Positions 37,148 to 49,799 of a stretch of DNA of 64,000 nucleotides are shown here, piece after piece. Source of the stretch: Dipylidium caninum (Eukaryota > Platyhelminthes > Cestoda > Cyclophyllidea > Dipylidiidae); the NCBI GenBank assembly GCA_017562135.1, contig QEYB01001162.1:372001-436000 (forward strand), in the 5' to 3' direction. The notes under the pieces are model-generated. The model had not been told where the DNA came from, searched no databases, and saw only the letters and a list, made by a program, of their open reading frames with translations. Made by a program: the position numbers and the translations under genes. Within the stretch, counting starts at the first letter, position 1. Each line of letters starts with the position of its first letter.

Positions 37148-38858
37148 ATGTTCTTAAGCAAGGGAGTTCTTACAATTTTTGGTGTTGTGAACCTTCGTCA
37201 GCATATAAAAATTCTAAAGTACTTTTCACAACACCTTTCGTCAACGGTGCCCTATGTTGAACCTACGGCTGTCGGCTACAGAGCTGCTATGAAGAGAGAG
37301 ATTCCTCTTGAAGACCTCCCACTGCGTGTCAATTTTAGAGGAAAACCCTATAATCCTGCTTCTTTAGAAGAAAGTATTCAATACCTTTCTAGCTCTGGTA
37401 TGCTATTGTTCTTCACCCTACTTTGGTAGAATATCAAGATCTGTACCGAGGAAAACCAGTTTGGTTTTATCACAGACGCAATTTCAAAGGACACTTTCCC
37501 CCAAAACACCCCAGAAAGTCTTGCACTGTGAGTGATCTATTTGGTAGTATGTAATTAAGTGTTTGCGTTGTACATGTTACTAACTAAGTGAACCTTGTAG
37601 AAAGCACACAAACTTATCACTTCCAATCCCTGCCCTATATGCCGTGATGAATACCTGGTTATCGACCACAAAGTAGGTTTTTATTTTTAATGTTATAATC
37701 TTTAATCAGAATGTGGCCCTTCTGCAACAATTTCTTCATCCTCTTTCTGCCGACATCCTGGAGCCTAAAGTCACAGGTATGAGTTGCCTCAATTATTAAA
37801 CTTGGACTTCTAAATTGTGGCATTATTTTTAGTATACTGATGTCTTGCACTACCCTTAGTGATTATTTTCTCACAGTTTGAATATTTCTGTAATGTTGAT
37901 ATCTTGTCATCCGAAATTTTGATTTTATCTTTAGTAGAAGTAAATCCAGCAGTCACTGTGGCATTTAAAAATCTGAGTTATAAAACACTAATTTAATGTC
38001 CTCTTTGAATATTATCACTTTTCCCATTTTTATTCCTCACCTGTCAATTGTTTGCTGAACAATGTTTCTTTTTACTTCCTTTTTCCCCTTAATGTGTGTT
38101 TATGACGCTGCTGCACAATAGCCCTGATAAGTTTCATTAGCTTTAATAGGTATTTTACAGTAAATTTGCTCGGTATTTTTAACTTGAAAATGATGTTTGG
38201 CTTTTTAAATTTACTCCAACTACTGTTGGGGATTCTTTGCTTAAAATGGCCAGCGTTTAGTTCCCTAATATGCGACAATCCGGGTTCATTTGACGATTTG
38301 ATTCTCTCGAGAATTCTCTACTATTTTCCGTTGTTTTTAAGCAGCCTTCTATTTATTTTAGGCTTATGTGAACTACAACATAAGTCACTTCTTCTTGCCG
38401 TAGAAATTGCACGTGATATGGGTAATGTCACAAATATTGAATTGCATTAATCCCCTGGTATGATTTATTTAAATGAGCGATTTCTTCTAGGTACAATTCA
38501 AATGCGGCTCCCATTTCGCTTATTTGACTACGCCGAATATTATGGTGATATAATGAGTCCAGAAGAGCTTCGCCAACTGTCCAGTCACATTGTCAAGTCT
38601 TCTGGCTCCGGTGGCCAACTTGAACCTCTGGAGGACATTTATCGCGAAGCGGCGCGCTCATTAGCTAATCTACCACCAGCAATTGCGGGTCTTTTGCGTC
38701 GAGCAGCGATCATTCCTCACGCAGAGGAGGTTTCTGCGGAACCGCCAACCGCTGAACTCGAGCTTCCAAATATACCTAATCGTTATCAAATGGAAGAGAC
38801 GTATCGAAAGCTTTTGCTGAGACGAAGACGTTCAAAGTCTATACTCCTTAATGATTGA
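37148..38858 (+). CDS. MRPS18B: Mitochondrial ribosomal protein S18B (bS18m)
   Basis: Small-subunit protein of the mitochondrial ribosome. Six exons: 37148-37397, 37430-37527, 37601-37672, 37710-37776, 38362-38421 and 38491-38858. They total 915 nt, giving 304 aa in consistent phase. The family core is clear: VWFYHRRNFKGHFPPK, RKSC, NPCPICRDEYLVIDHKNV (cysteine-containing bS18 core), LLQQFLHP, then GLCELQHKSLLLAVEIARD and a C-terminal FRLFDYAEYY. The N-terminus is basic and hydroxylated, as in a mitochondrial targeting peptide; the chosen ATG is the first in frame. Introns are 32, 73, 37, 585 and 69 nt. The stop is 31 nt before an AATAAA, and MRPL14 starts 118 nt after the stop, suggesting one transcription unit. 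At 304 aa it is somewhat longer than human MRPS18B (about 258 aa). Confidence 0.92.
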
Positions 38859-38889
38859 TTGGGAATGGTTCGAGTGCTCTCCTTCACTT

Positions 38890-38895
38890 AATAAA
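38890..38895 (+). terminator. Polyadenylation signal of MRPS18B
   Basis: AATAAA 31 bases after the MRPS18B stop and 77 bases before the acceptor-like AG in front of MRPL14. Confidence 0.7.
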
Positions 38896-38959
38896 GTGTA
38901 ACTTGTGTCCAAATCCACTTGACTCTTGGTGAACTGATTCTGCCAATTTGGATGCTTAT

Positions 38960-38974
38960 TATCTCCTTTTTTAG
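38960..38974 (+). promoter_or_regulatory. Candidate trans-splice acceptor for MRPL14
   Basis: A strong pyrimidine tract plus AG (ATCTCCTTTTTTAG) lies two bases before the MRPL14 ATG, with no upstream MRPL14 exon. In flatworms such an outron acceptor receives the spliced leader. The spacing from the upstream poly(A) signal fits a polycistronic pair. Confidence 0.55.
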
Positions 38975-38976
38975 GA

Positions 38977-39665
38977 ATGCCTCTCTTAAGTCGAGCCTTT
39001 TCCTTTCCCAATTTCAACCTACGGTGCATATGGTACTGCTTACTTACCATTACCGGGGAAGGCTAGTTTAAATCAACTCACATCTTTTGTTTCTTAATTT
39101 GTAGCACTTCAACTACTCGACAATTCATAGCCCCTCAGACGCGTATGCGTATTGTGGACAACAGCCAATTCAGTAGCATAGCTCCGGAACTCAAGGCTCC
39201 CGGGAGCAAGAAAGGAGGAAGCAAGCATGGAGAACAAGAGACGTCAACCGCGCTTAGAGGGGATAATATTAGCAACGTGAAAGAATTCTTGCAGATTGGA
39301 ATTAACACTGCGTCTAAGAGGAAGCCCATGGTGATCCGAGTGTACAATCAGAAAAACCGGGGTGTTATCGGTGAGTTGACAGTCACCTGCTTCAAAAACT
39401 GTTGATAATCGGCACCTTTTCTCTTTCAGGTGATAAGGTTCTACTCGCTGTGGGCGGTTTGAAGAAACGGGCTTGGATTGTGGGTAGCCGGATGCCTTCT
39501 CGTAACGGGTGGCCGCGTTTTGAATCAAATAACGCCGTTTTGATTGACGAAGAGGGGAATCCTCTGGGTTCGAGAATTCTTGTTCCAATCCCTTCCAAAC
39601 TGCGTTCACTACAAACAAAAACTGATGTAATGAAAATTCTGTCAATTGCCACTGCTTTCGTCTAA
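38977..39665 (+). CDS. MRPL14: Mitochondrial ribosomal protein L14 (uL14m)
   Basis: Large-subunit protein of the mitochondrial ribosome, of the uL14 fold that binds rRNA at the subunit interface. Exons: 38977-39023, 39105-39370 and 39430-39665, with junction phases agreeing; 549 nt, 182 aa, versus about 145 aa in human. Family motifs: MRIVDNS at the mature start, VIRVYNQ, GVIGDKVLLAVGGLKKRAWIVG, RFESNNAVLIDEEGNPLGSRI and the C-terminal KILSIATAFV. About 35 residues before MRIVDNS are rich in Ser, Arg, Phe and Thr and probably form the import peptide. The inserted GSKKGGSKHGEQETSTA-like stretch after VDNS is longer and more basic than in vertebrates. Exon 1 has a weaker donor (GTGCAT) but keeps the frame. 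It lies directly behind MRPS18B. Confidence 0.93.
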
Positions 39666-42600
39666 CCATTAGTCTTATTTTTCCGTCTGGTTTTGACATT
39701 TTTCTTCATCAATTGTATGATCTGTTAAGACTTCACGAGCACTTAGGTGAAATCTAGTGAAATAGTTCGTTCTCTTTTTGCCGCTCGTATAAAGTCTGCT
39801 AATTGATGGTTTGTTTACCTCCATTTCATGTCATTAATTTTTTTCTTATTATTGACTGCGTTGATGTTCTCACTCCTGTCTTTGTCCCCCATGACAGCAT
39901 CAGCGCCCTGTTCGTCCCATCCCCATCCTTTTACTCTTCGTCAGTTTATTGACGTCATACTAAACATCCGACCATTAAATTGGGCATCCTGCTGGTTGAT
40001 TTCGAATATAGCTAGCCAGATTTTAATCTACCGTTTCAAGCAAAGAATAATTCTACCGTGGTTAGTTGAATCCTTGTCAATTTGTCCACCTTGGAAATCG
40101 CTGTAATCTGAAATTTGGCATATTTATCACTGACAATGAAACGAAATTTAGGTGAGTTTGAACCTTAAAAAGTCTTGATTTGGCAGCTTCTTATGAGGTG
40201 AAAGCGACACGCCTAGTTAATCACATATTATTTCAATTTCATTTCCCTTCTTCTAATCTACGTCTTAATTAAACCAGCGGAATATATGGCACTCATTATA
40301 GGTGGTTGTTGAAGCGTTGCTCTTAACCGTTGGCATCATTTGTTTCGTCGAGGAGGTTGCGTTTAACCCAAATCATTGAAAGGAAAGTTGATCATTGGCG
40401 TTGAGCACCTTAAATCTCTGCATTTAACTATAGGGTAGGTTCAGCTTCTTAAGAGGCGTTTGGTAAACCCTGTGATATGTGACTACGAGTCCATAAGTGG
40501 AAATGAGCCTATGGTGTCCCGGGGCCTATTTTAAGATGACGTCTATTGTTGGTAGTGGTGAACAGTTTGCAACTTTCTGGTTCGCAAAATGCTGCCATCC
40601 ACTTTTCCATTTTACATTGTAATACGTGCCTGTCGAAGATCTATCGTCATATGCTCTAATTTACGCGTTAATATGTCTGATCTCTTCGGTTCCCCCGTTG
40701 ACATAGGCTCTCCGACTATGTCCAGTACCTCCTGCAAGATTGATTAAATGGTCTTCGAGTTTCAGTATCCTTCCCACAGGTTTTAAAAGCATCTGCCTAG
40801 ATACAATTACGCGCAGCCGTCGTTTTTAGAGCATGTTCCTTCATTGCCATGGAATATAACTGTTTTTATTTTTAATATTAGGAAAATCAGGAAATTCTCG
40901 GTATGGTGTAACAGGATTTTTATTTGATGCGATTCATCAACCTTATGTTGATATGGATTGCTTGTTTGCCTGGTTAACGCGTTCACCTCTATTTTTTAAC
41001 AACGCGATAACCGCCGCGAGGGGCAACAAATTTTGAATAATCTGTGTGCAGAAATGAAGGTTTCTTACAGATAATGAAGTTACATGTCTGATCATATTTG
41101 AATCTGAGTATATGGTACATTCCCAACAGATCGGTCTTGCTATTCGCTTTGGCATGAACAATACGGTCATTGGGTATGGACGTAACTCCAGATTCAGGCG
41201 AGTCATTTTCACTTGCCTCGACAATATCATTCGTAAAATTATCACACAGAAACCTTGATGTGTGTGCAATTTGTTGCCGCATCCACAAAATCTCCGAGGT
41301 AAGTGACTGCGGTCCCCAGAATCGAAATATCTCCTCGATTTTGACAACTCAACCAGGTGTTTCTGTATAATTTATTTTCCTTCCTGGGTAAGAATATCGG
41401 GGATTCATTACACGAAGGGTTATTTTGTAGATAGTACACTGTTTCCCAGTTTTGGCTGGGGTCGTTGACGAGTTTACCGGGAAATACGATTTTGATTTTG
41501 TCTCTGCCCCTTCCTCCATCTTCGCGTGGGGGCCATCGCATACTTAAGATGACCCCATGACAGGTTAGGTGGGAGGAATAAATGAGAATAGAGCTCGTCC
41601 ACTAAAGAATTAGAGACTGGTCGAATCCACGCAAAACTATGATGGGGGCGTAGGGTAAGATAATCTGATTCAGATTTCTCAGTGACTTGATTAAGGCGTA
41701 CCAGGACACAACAGCACTCAAGTGGTAACCGACACTTTGTGGTGCTCAAATACACCTTGTCGTCGTGATCAGAAAATGACAAACGCAGCTTAAGTCTTGG
41801 AAAATTTTTGACTCCGATTTTCACCCCCGCTCGTTGCTTATTTTGAAAGGAGAGTGTGAACACCTTTAATCTATTTAATTATACGATCTGGATTGTTTAA
41901 ATCGTTGGTTCGCCAAGGTTAAGGGGATATGGCTTAGGGTGTTGTTAATGTAGCAGATTGCACGTCCGAACTGTTCTCGTCCCAGCGCCTGAAGATGGAA
42001 AATGAGATTTCGTATAAATCAGTCTGTCTATAAATGAACACCTTATCGGTGACAATTTTTGTTTGCTAATAACTTTAGGACTTCTGTGCATTATTCAAAC
42101 CTATTATTTATACAAAATATCATATTGAGTGATGCGAATGATAGCATATTTGGTGGAAATCGTTTTCACCTAAGTTCCACCAAGTAGTTTCCGGTTTCCT
42201 AAAAAGTGTGAATTTTAGAAAAATAGGAAGGCCTTTTGATTAACCATGATTTTTAGTTTGCCGCAACTTTCTTTTATGCCTCACTTCTGCTGCATCCCCT
42301 ATCGTATGTCACGCAATCTCTGCACTTCTTTAACTTTTCTTTTTAATTACTCACAGAATGATTCTTGTAAATGTATGAAATTCATAACTGTGTATTTTAA
42401 ATAACGAGCACTTAATACGACCTAAAGCCAAGTCGTGACGAGGTAAATGAATTGTGAAGCATCCTTAATAAGCATTAAACCAGCTCTGACTACTGAGATT
42501 CCCCTATTCGACGACGTAGTTTTCTTATGAAGGCCGAATTTTGACTCATCAAACTTGTTTGACCAGAGGTTATTCGGTACTCTCGACAGATTATCTAGGA

Positions 42601-45600
42601 GAATACAGCTAGTACTTCTCGTGAAAGATGTTGCGGTAACATCCGTTTGTATGCTTATGGACTGTCGTATTGGAAGCTCGTACGTTTCTCCGCGTTAGAG
42701 TATTTGCCTTATGACGCCAAGGTTTACTGAAATCTAAGGGGGAAATTGGAGCGGTTTGTAAGTGTTTGACTAGGGGAAAGTTAATCGTTTGACTCCATTA
42801 CGTCAATAGTTTTAACGGATGATCGCCAGCAAAAAATTGCAAATTATCTACTTCACTCGTGAAAAGAATTAGATGGTTAACGGGGAAATTACGTATGACT
42901 TTCTTTTACTTTGAAACAGAATATCGAAAGGTGTCATTCTGTTCAGTATTTTATCCTATTATTCGAGGGCATGTTTCCTCATTCTTTTCCTTAAGGGGAT
43001 GATGGGACTCGTGCATGGCCGCCAGCACAACGATTAAAAGGTTAATTTGAAGAGTTATACGCAATCATGGATTGCACACGAAAGTGCATCTGAGTCAAGA
43101 CGTTCATTATTTCTGTGATAATTCAGCTAAAATGGTGTCGAGCCGCATTTGAGTGAACTTCCTAGTGGAGTAATAATTTAGGCGAAATGCCGGGGACTCA
43201 TCAAAGGGTCTGTTGTTGCCATTCTGACTGCAATCTTGATTTTTCTCTAGACTGACAAAATCGGTCGCCTGCTGTCTTTAACAGATTGTACTTTCTGCAA
43301 TGCGTACAAATTACAATGACATTACGGGTTTGCGAGTATTTGCGTGACAAGTGGCCACGTAACCGGCAAGCGAACTGACTAGAATGATTGAATGCCGTCT
43401 GTTCGACCCTTCTAAATACTAGCTAATCTGGCGCGGGACCGTGAGCTGTAAGCTATTTATGCTGAAGCACCTAAGGAGTAGAGCGTCCACGTTCACTAAC
43501 GATTTACGCGATCAAAACCATTCACCTCTTTGTTTATTCGCTCCTCGTACTTTTTGCTCACTCAGAATGACGCCTATTAAGTCCAAGTGCTTTATTTAAT
43601 CTGGGAGAACTGAACACTCCGCTGAATCACCTTGTTAGATAATTGGCATAAGCGGTAAGCGGCCTCATTGCATCATAGATTAATGCGTACAACTTGGCTG
43701 TTGGCCTACTAAGAGCAAGAGAATCTCGTTAGACCGTCAGAAATTACATGAGGAAACGTGTGGACTCGATGCATGGAGCTGAGATCGGAGAGTTTCCTTA
43801 AAAGTGGATCTCAGAGGTGGCACCACTAAAGACGCTGATTGGACCAGAATGCCTTACACATGCCAGGGAAGGCGGAGATCCAGGTTGGGATAAACTTAGA
43901 ACGAGGCTTCAACTGAGTAAATTATAATTCCGCCGTCTCACTCAATCGGCCTTGTCACTTCTGATCCGAGCCATCCGCGAAAGATAAACGCTGAACAGCC
44001 GCCACTGTATGCTACGATTCCCACAATTTATCCATCATCACAGAGTGAGTGGTTCTTCTGTCTCTCCTCTTCTCTCCGCGACTTGTGTGCGGCAGAGTGG
44101 AGCGTCTGCGCTGACACACGACAAGGCATGCAGACTAGTGCTGACAATAAACATTTTCTATCGACAAGACTGTCACGGATTAACCATTAATTACCTCGTG
44201 GCACGCAATGACTTCATTTACTAACTTACTTATTGGGGTAAATGCACTTTAGGCTATTGGAGATGGCATGAAAACCGTGGTGTCTCCCCTTGCAACGCGC
44301 TATGGGCATTTTTGAGTTTACACGTGACTAGTCCTGCATGTTGATCTGGAAAGCCATAAATCACCAGACTTTCAACGACACTCGTTGTGAGCTGCGGCGT
44401 CTGTCGTTGGAGGAGAAACGTGTGACAGAAATTGAATGAATTGACCAAAGGAACCATTAAAAGTCGAACAGCGTGGAAGTTCGCCAATGGAATAACCGAC
44501 ACCAGGTTACGGGACGGTAACAATATTAAAATTTTGTGCTGTCGTGTCAATTGGGGTAGTCGAACTTGCTCAAGCGCACCAGTTAGTCCGCATTTAGTGT
44601 ACAGCACTGCCACGTAGCCGTAGAGATGGTTGCAAGTGGCGCATTTGGATAATCGGTTAGTGTACTCTAATTTCTCCGCGTCTAATTCTTCTAATAAATT
44701 TCATCCTTCATTCACATTGCTCGGGAAAAAAGACTTGGTGACTCCTATGTCCGATGCAAATTACATGTTGTTGACGAATTATAGGAGAAGAGGTTGTTCT
44801 CAGAGCCCTGGCAATTTATTGCCAGGAAGTCTTGGCTTTCAACCACCATCTATCTGGAACTTTGACATTTATAAATGAGTTACTTTGCCACTCAGGTGGC
44901 TTTATTCATTTCCTGGGGTACACGTATAGCTAGCGAGTTTCCTCGTTAAAAAAAGCATTGGACAACTGTGCTGCGTGAAGTGTAAAGTAAAGGAGCGAAA
45001 ACGAACTACGTGAAGATAGGTCCTCACTTTTATCACATTATCTGCTTGTCCTTACATATATGAATTTTATCACCGGGTTGAAGTATACGTTAATTACGAG
45101 AAATATCTTCTCACGGGGTGCCGTTGTGCCTTTAAAAATTTGTCCTCACTTCCGGCATATCAGGGGAGCACGAATAACTAAGTAGTCTGGGGTCGTCCGA
45201 CCGACCAATGAAACCTCGGCCTTGACTCGCAACAGACGACCAATAGCGTGGCAAAGCCGTTAGGCTGCGGTTCTTGCAATAAATGAGCCATTCACAGAGT
45301 TCAGTCACCTCTCCACTTTTCACTCTCAGTCACTTCACCAGTCATCAGTCTGCTGTCGACCTGTTCCCTCCTGCTCCATCTCGGAATGTCGATAGGATTA
45401 AATTCCTTGTCTCAATTGATAGTTTCACCATGATTAAATTCCTCGACGGAACTTCCGAGCTCTTTTTAGTGCCTGAAGAAAAACTTAACCTGTCTATCAT
45501 GGGAGCGTTTACATGCTCCTGCCTCTCCTCACATTATTTCCCGCTACCATTACTTAATAAGCCTGTTTTGCAGTACATGATAAGTGAAGCTGATCCTATA

Positions 45601-45717
45601 ATTTAAGCCCCCCTCATGCATTTGTTTCCATAACACTAAGACACGAGGTTCACTCAAAAGCACCACCAATAAGGCTTAACTATAAAATATTAAATATAAA
45701 TATATCTTAGCTTCGCC
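39666..45717. other. Gene-poor AT-rich stretch of ~6 kb
   Basis: Reading frames are short and match no family I know. The longest, on the minus strand at 40943-41863 and 44254-44613, overlap each other in several frames and look random. No tRNA, rRNA or mobile-element signature was seen. Confidence 0.5.
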
Positions 45718-45723
45718 TTTATT
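45718..45723 (-). terminator. Candidate polyadenylation signal of the minus-strand GT31 gene
   Basis: TTTATT on the plus strand reads AATAAA on the minus strand, about 190 bases after the stop of the gene at 45916-47431. Confidence 0.5.
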
Positions 45724-45915
45724 CGCGTCTACACCTCACACGTGGTAATGACTTTGTAAGTTCCCTTTGAGTGAATGCAAATAAAAAAACACTAGGACGT
45801 CCTGTTATGGGTACATTTTACACAGGTGGAAATCATGCCGATCCGCTGCAATGAATGTCTCCTTGGGGGCTGCGTTAAGTGAGCCGAGAATACCGCCATC
45901 GTAGCATCTGATCAT

Positions 45916-47431
45916 TCACAGACTCATATATTTCTCCTGAGCAACCATGACTGGCGAATTTCGTTTCCATTTCCTCTCAAACTCCCCGTGATCGAACATG
46001 CCGTCGACATGCTCTAATGGGATCCCCAACTTGAAAGCCACTAATCCAAGGTAGACATCCTCGTGTATGTAATTGTACCGCGTATAGGCCGTCGCAATCG
46101 CTAAATCATCGACGACGTCCGCTCCTATTATTTGGGCAAATCCACGCGGGTAAGCACACATTGTGTTCCAGGGTATCTCCTGAAATGAAAGGTAAAACTT
46201 TGACCTCGGCGATCGGTAGGCTCCATCGTATTTTGCCACTCGAGCAAAAATGGAACTCCTCAATTTGGAAGGAGGAGTTGAGGCAAGAAACTTCCTCAAC
46301 ACCGAAATGTTCACCCTGTGATCGTCGTCGATGATCATGAAGGCGTTTCCATGAAGTTTATTGCAGAAGGCAGAAATCCAGCGCAAATTCGTGACTGTTT
46401 TCCACGTTAAGTTGTAATAGGTGTCTTCATAGTCCGCCAGTATGACGTCGTCGTATTTCTCTATTTCCTCGTTGATTCTCGTCAAAACTTCCGTTTCCTT
46501 ACCCGCGTATTTGTCCAACATGTCGCCAGCCGGGCCCCTCAGGAATATTTTATGACCCTGGCGATCAAATACGCGTCCACCTTGTTTCCTCGGCAATCCT
46601 ACACTGAATACGACTCCAACGCTAAACGTAGGATTGAGGCTTTTCTCCCGTTCCATGTACGCACGAAAGAGTTCCCTTTTCTCCCAACCGAGAACTCCGC
46701 TCTTCACCACCATGACCAAGTCGTGCCGGGTGCCGTTTGAACACACATTTGCACTGCTCCTCAAAATTTCAATGGGGAAATTGTAGTTGGCAGTCTAAAA
46801 TAGACAATTTTTTGCCACATTTTTCACACTCTGAACTTCTAAACATCAGTGTGAATGCACATGACAGGAAAATCTTTTTTTATGAATCATGAAACCGCCA
46901 GTTAGGGTGAGCCAGATCGCTCATCCTCAGCTCTATATTGAATTAATAAAAGATAATAAGTTTCAGAATACACGCAATTTCTCTGTGCGGAGGACTTACG
47001 GCAGGAACAGGATGGCCCTGTTTGACCGCCACGACAATATCTCTGATGGGAACATCCTGCGGGTAGGTGTAATAAACATTGGGGTACTTGGCCAGCATCC
47101 AAAGATCCCTAGGAATATATCCAATCTCCTCGAAGGAACGGGTCTCGTTTGTCTGCTCAACACGAAAGAGCGTGTGAAGGAGGTAGGTTTTCGGTGTGGC
47201 GTTAACCTTCGCATTTGCGTCCGGAACGAGGCAGAGTGTAATATTGAAGGTGGACTTTTCGGTGAGAATATGGTCCACACTCGTCGGTGGCCATTTGCAA
47301 CTCTTCACTTTGAATACCCATAAAACCGTTTTCTCGAAGTTTGGGAAGGCGCCGAAATAGGCTATTCCCCAACCGATTCCCAGACAGACGAAGAGGATAC
47401 CTAACTGTTTTACCTGACGACGGAGTATCAT
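45916..47431 (-). CDS. GT31 family beta-1,3-galactosyltransferase-like protein (copy A)
   Basis: Predicted Golgi type II membrane enzyme adding a beta-1,3-linked sugar, probably galactose, to a glycan. Two exons on the minus strand, 47431-47000 and 46794-45916, joined in phase 0: 436 aa. One membrane anchor lies at about residues 9-28, followed by a stem with the CKWPP motif and TYPQDVPIRDIV. The catalytic part has CSNGTRHDLVMVVKSGV, ADYEDTYYNLTWKT (about 264-277), the metal-binding DDD (about 300-302) followed by HRVN, and EDVYLG (about 389-394), which are GT31 hallmarks. The first in-frame ATG (47431) precedes the anchor. Upstream, on this strand, there is a CCAAT box (47513-47509) and a TATA-like CATAAATT (47488-47481). 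It is paralogous to the plus-strand gene at 57551, with the intron at the same place. The donor sugar is inferred from the family only. Confidence 0.9.
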
Positions 47432-47480
47432 CAGCTTCCCCCACAACCTCCTAATGCATTATGCGGTGAGTATGTGTCGC

Positions 47481-47513
47481 AATTTATGCCCTCTTCATTC
47501 CGCCTCGCATTGG
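47481..47513 (-). promoter_or_regulatory. CCAAT and TATA-like elements of GT31 copy A
   Basis: On the minus strand, CCAAT (47513-47509) is followed 20 bases later by CATAAATT (47488-47481), about 50 bases before the ATG. The plus-strand paralogue has the same two elements but with wider spacing. Confidence 0.45.
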
Positions 47514-48567
47514 TCACTGCAAAGGTATGGTGCTCTTCATCCTTGAGACCGCATTGGCGACAGGAAGTGAGCCACGTCGTAATCTGCAGTATCAGTGCGC
47601 AAACGCACTCTGCCTCTTGAAGACGGCTCCAGTGGCACTCTGTGAGGGCGAGTGTAGCTGCTCCGGCACTGAGGATTTCAATAAAAAGCACTCTGTTCAC
47701 GCGGAGTTTCATTACACCTCATCCATAGTGGAGGCAGGTTAACTGGAGTGAAGGCGTTCCTCCTTTAGCCTTCAATGCAATGCGTGCCCTACAACCTCCT
47801 TTGATTTCGCTGTGCAGCTCGGAATATCACATCTTCTCCTTAGCGTGGCTGTGTCGGTCATGAGTTACGACAGCCTTAATAAACGTGGGATTTGGAATTA
47901 AACGGATGTATAAAAATAGGAGTCTGACTTCAGCCACCACCACGATAAATCAGGGGAGAAGAGAAATGAAGCACCTTGTCCCGCGCTATTAACCCAAATT
48001 CTTGTGGGTTACTGATATTCATGTTAACGCATTACAAAGGTCAATTGGTATGGGGTCAAATACGACTTATAAATAACTGCACTATTCTATTTGCACCATG
48101 AGAGTTTAGTAGACGCGACCCAACAGGTTACCGATGCTGCATATTTTGCACTTTCAGTCCCCGCAAATATCAAATTGGAAACTATGAAAGGCGTGTTTTT
48201 GTTTAGTCTGTCATCTTGCGCCACGGACAGAGATACATTTTGGCATACACGTGACATTTATATTTACAAATCTTAAAGGTATGTTTCTTACTCATCTTAT
48301 GAAGTTTTGTTTTTAACATTTTGTATGCCAAATGGCGTGTGATTTTGTGCGGCAGCCGCGTTTTCATTAGCATTAGTGTATGCCTGTGCTGACAGTGTTG
48401 CCGCTGTTGTCGGTCTCTTCGTTCCTCCCTTTGTGTGGCGCTGTGCTTAAGGTGTTGCCGCCGGCCGGAGGAGGCGTCCCCCTCGAGGTTGATCTGCGTC
48501 TGAGCACGGACGAGCGGACGTGTGCGCCGCCCCTTTGGGGAGTGAAGAGTCTGGGTCTCTCGGTGGA
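47514..48567. other. Intergenic, no gene recognised
   Basis: No supported coding region between GT31 copy A and the histone H3 remnant. Frames are short and lack motifs. Confidence 0.45.
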
Positions 48568-48569
48568 CG

Positions 48570-48936
48570 GCACAAAAGGGCACGAGTGGGAGGGCTCCTC
48601 GCAGTTAATCGGCCCGAAGGCGACTCGTAAGGGTGCCCCGGACACGGGGGGTGTGAGCAAGCCTCGTCTCTCCTCGAGATTCGCTGCTACCATAGGAGCA
48701 TTGAGCTGTTAATCCGCACGATATCCTTCCAGCGTCCAGTGCGCAAGATAGCCGAGGACTTCAAGACGGACCTGGGCTTTCAGGGCACCGCAGTGTCGGC
48801 CTTGCAGGAGGCTGGAGAGGTCCACCTCGCCGACGTGTTCGGAGACACCAACCTGTCCGCCATCCCCGCCAAAGATGTGACGATCATGCCGTAGGGAATT
48901 CAGCTTGCTCGACGCATTCACGACAAGAGACGTGCG
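48570..48936 (+). pseudogene. Histone H3 pseudogene
   Basis: A decayed copy of a core histone H3 coding sequence. The plus strand reads [13 protein letters not shown] (compare the N-terminal tail) in one frame. After a deletion of roughly 20 bases it continues in another frame with [58 protein letters not shown] and VTIMP. A TAG then replaces the usual lysine codon, followed by GIQLARRIHDKRRA. The frameshift, stop codon and many replacements at normally invariant sites show that it is not functional. No intron interrupts it, but H3 genes normally lack introns, so retroposition versus a stray duplicate of a histone gene cannot be told apart here. Confidence 0.92.
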
Positions 48937-49169
48937 ACCGTATGCGTGTGAGTGGGTGATCGGGCTCGTAGCCTGTCTCCATCTGGTCGACTTACGTCCG
49001 CTTCCCTTTTACGAGTTAACATTGAAGCATAGCTTGGAGAAACGCTCGTCAGACCTTTGAAAATGGACCCACCGATGAAAAGTGGTCTTGGAGTCGGCTG
49101 CACAAATTCGGCTCTGACGGGTGGAGTGTCGTCAAGGCGCATCAAGGAAGGCCGGAGGCCCGTGTTTAA

Positions 49170-49790
49170 AACAAGGACGAATTAGGGACGACTTTGGAAT
49201 CCTATCAGGGCACAATTAATCGTGACACCTTTGGTCTAAACTAGCAATTAGCCCCGCATACGGCTGGGTTGAAAAACCTGAGCATAATAAAATAAGAAGA
49301 ACAAAAAAGGGCCTCGTGAGTACCTGCCGTACGAACTGATGCACGTTCGGATGATCGTGCAATTTGCGTCGCTTTCACACTAAATTCTCACGTGTTGATA
49401 AAGTTGATTTTGCTCGATAAATGAAAACGATCAAGCAGATGCGTGGGTGGAAGAACACCGCCGCGGTTTGCTATTAAGTCGAAATTTCATCAAAGCAAAC
49501 TATGAGTGTCATACGGTGGAACGCCGGAGGTGTGATCGCCCACTTATTCTTCCCTGCCAACACAAGACGAAAGCAATTCAACGACGAAATAACAACCAAT
49601 GTTGCTCAATCGGCCCAAATAAAGCTTTACTTCCTCTTGACAAAGTAAATAACACCTCAACAGTATGGAATTTTGCCACGTTCTCCACATTCACTCCGAT
49701 ATTTCCTCCACCAACAACCACCTTTTTCTTAATTACGAGTTCTTTTTCAATGCAAAATAAACAAAATAACCAGAACCTATGTTGTAACAG
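49170..49790 (+). repeat. Diverged duplicated segment, copy 1
   Basis: Collinear with 59835-60430 in the same orientation. Shared blocks include CGGCT near the centre, CTGCCGTAC, GATAAATGAA, TTGCTCAATCGG (49602-49613) and a final GAC-AAGT-AAATAAC block with CCACATT. Similarity is patchy, so the duplication is old. Confidence 0.55.
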
Positions 49791-49799
49791 ACTTTAAAT

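Noticed and set aside
40943..41863. Chain of minus-strand frames in the gene-poor stretch
   Set aside because: Frames overlap each other in different registers with no motif or consistent splice phase.
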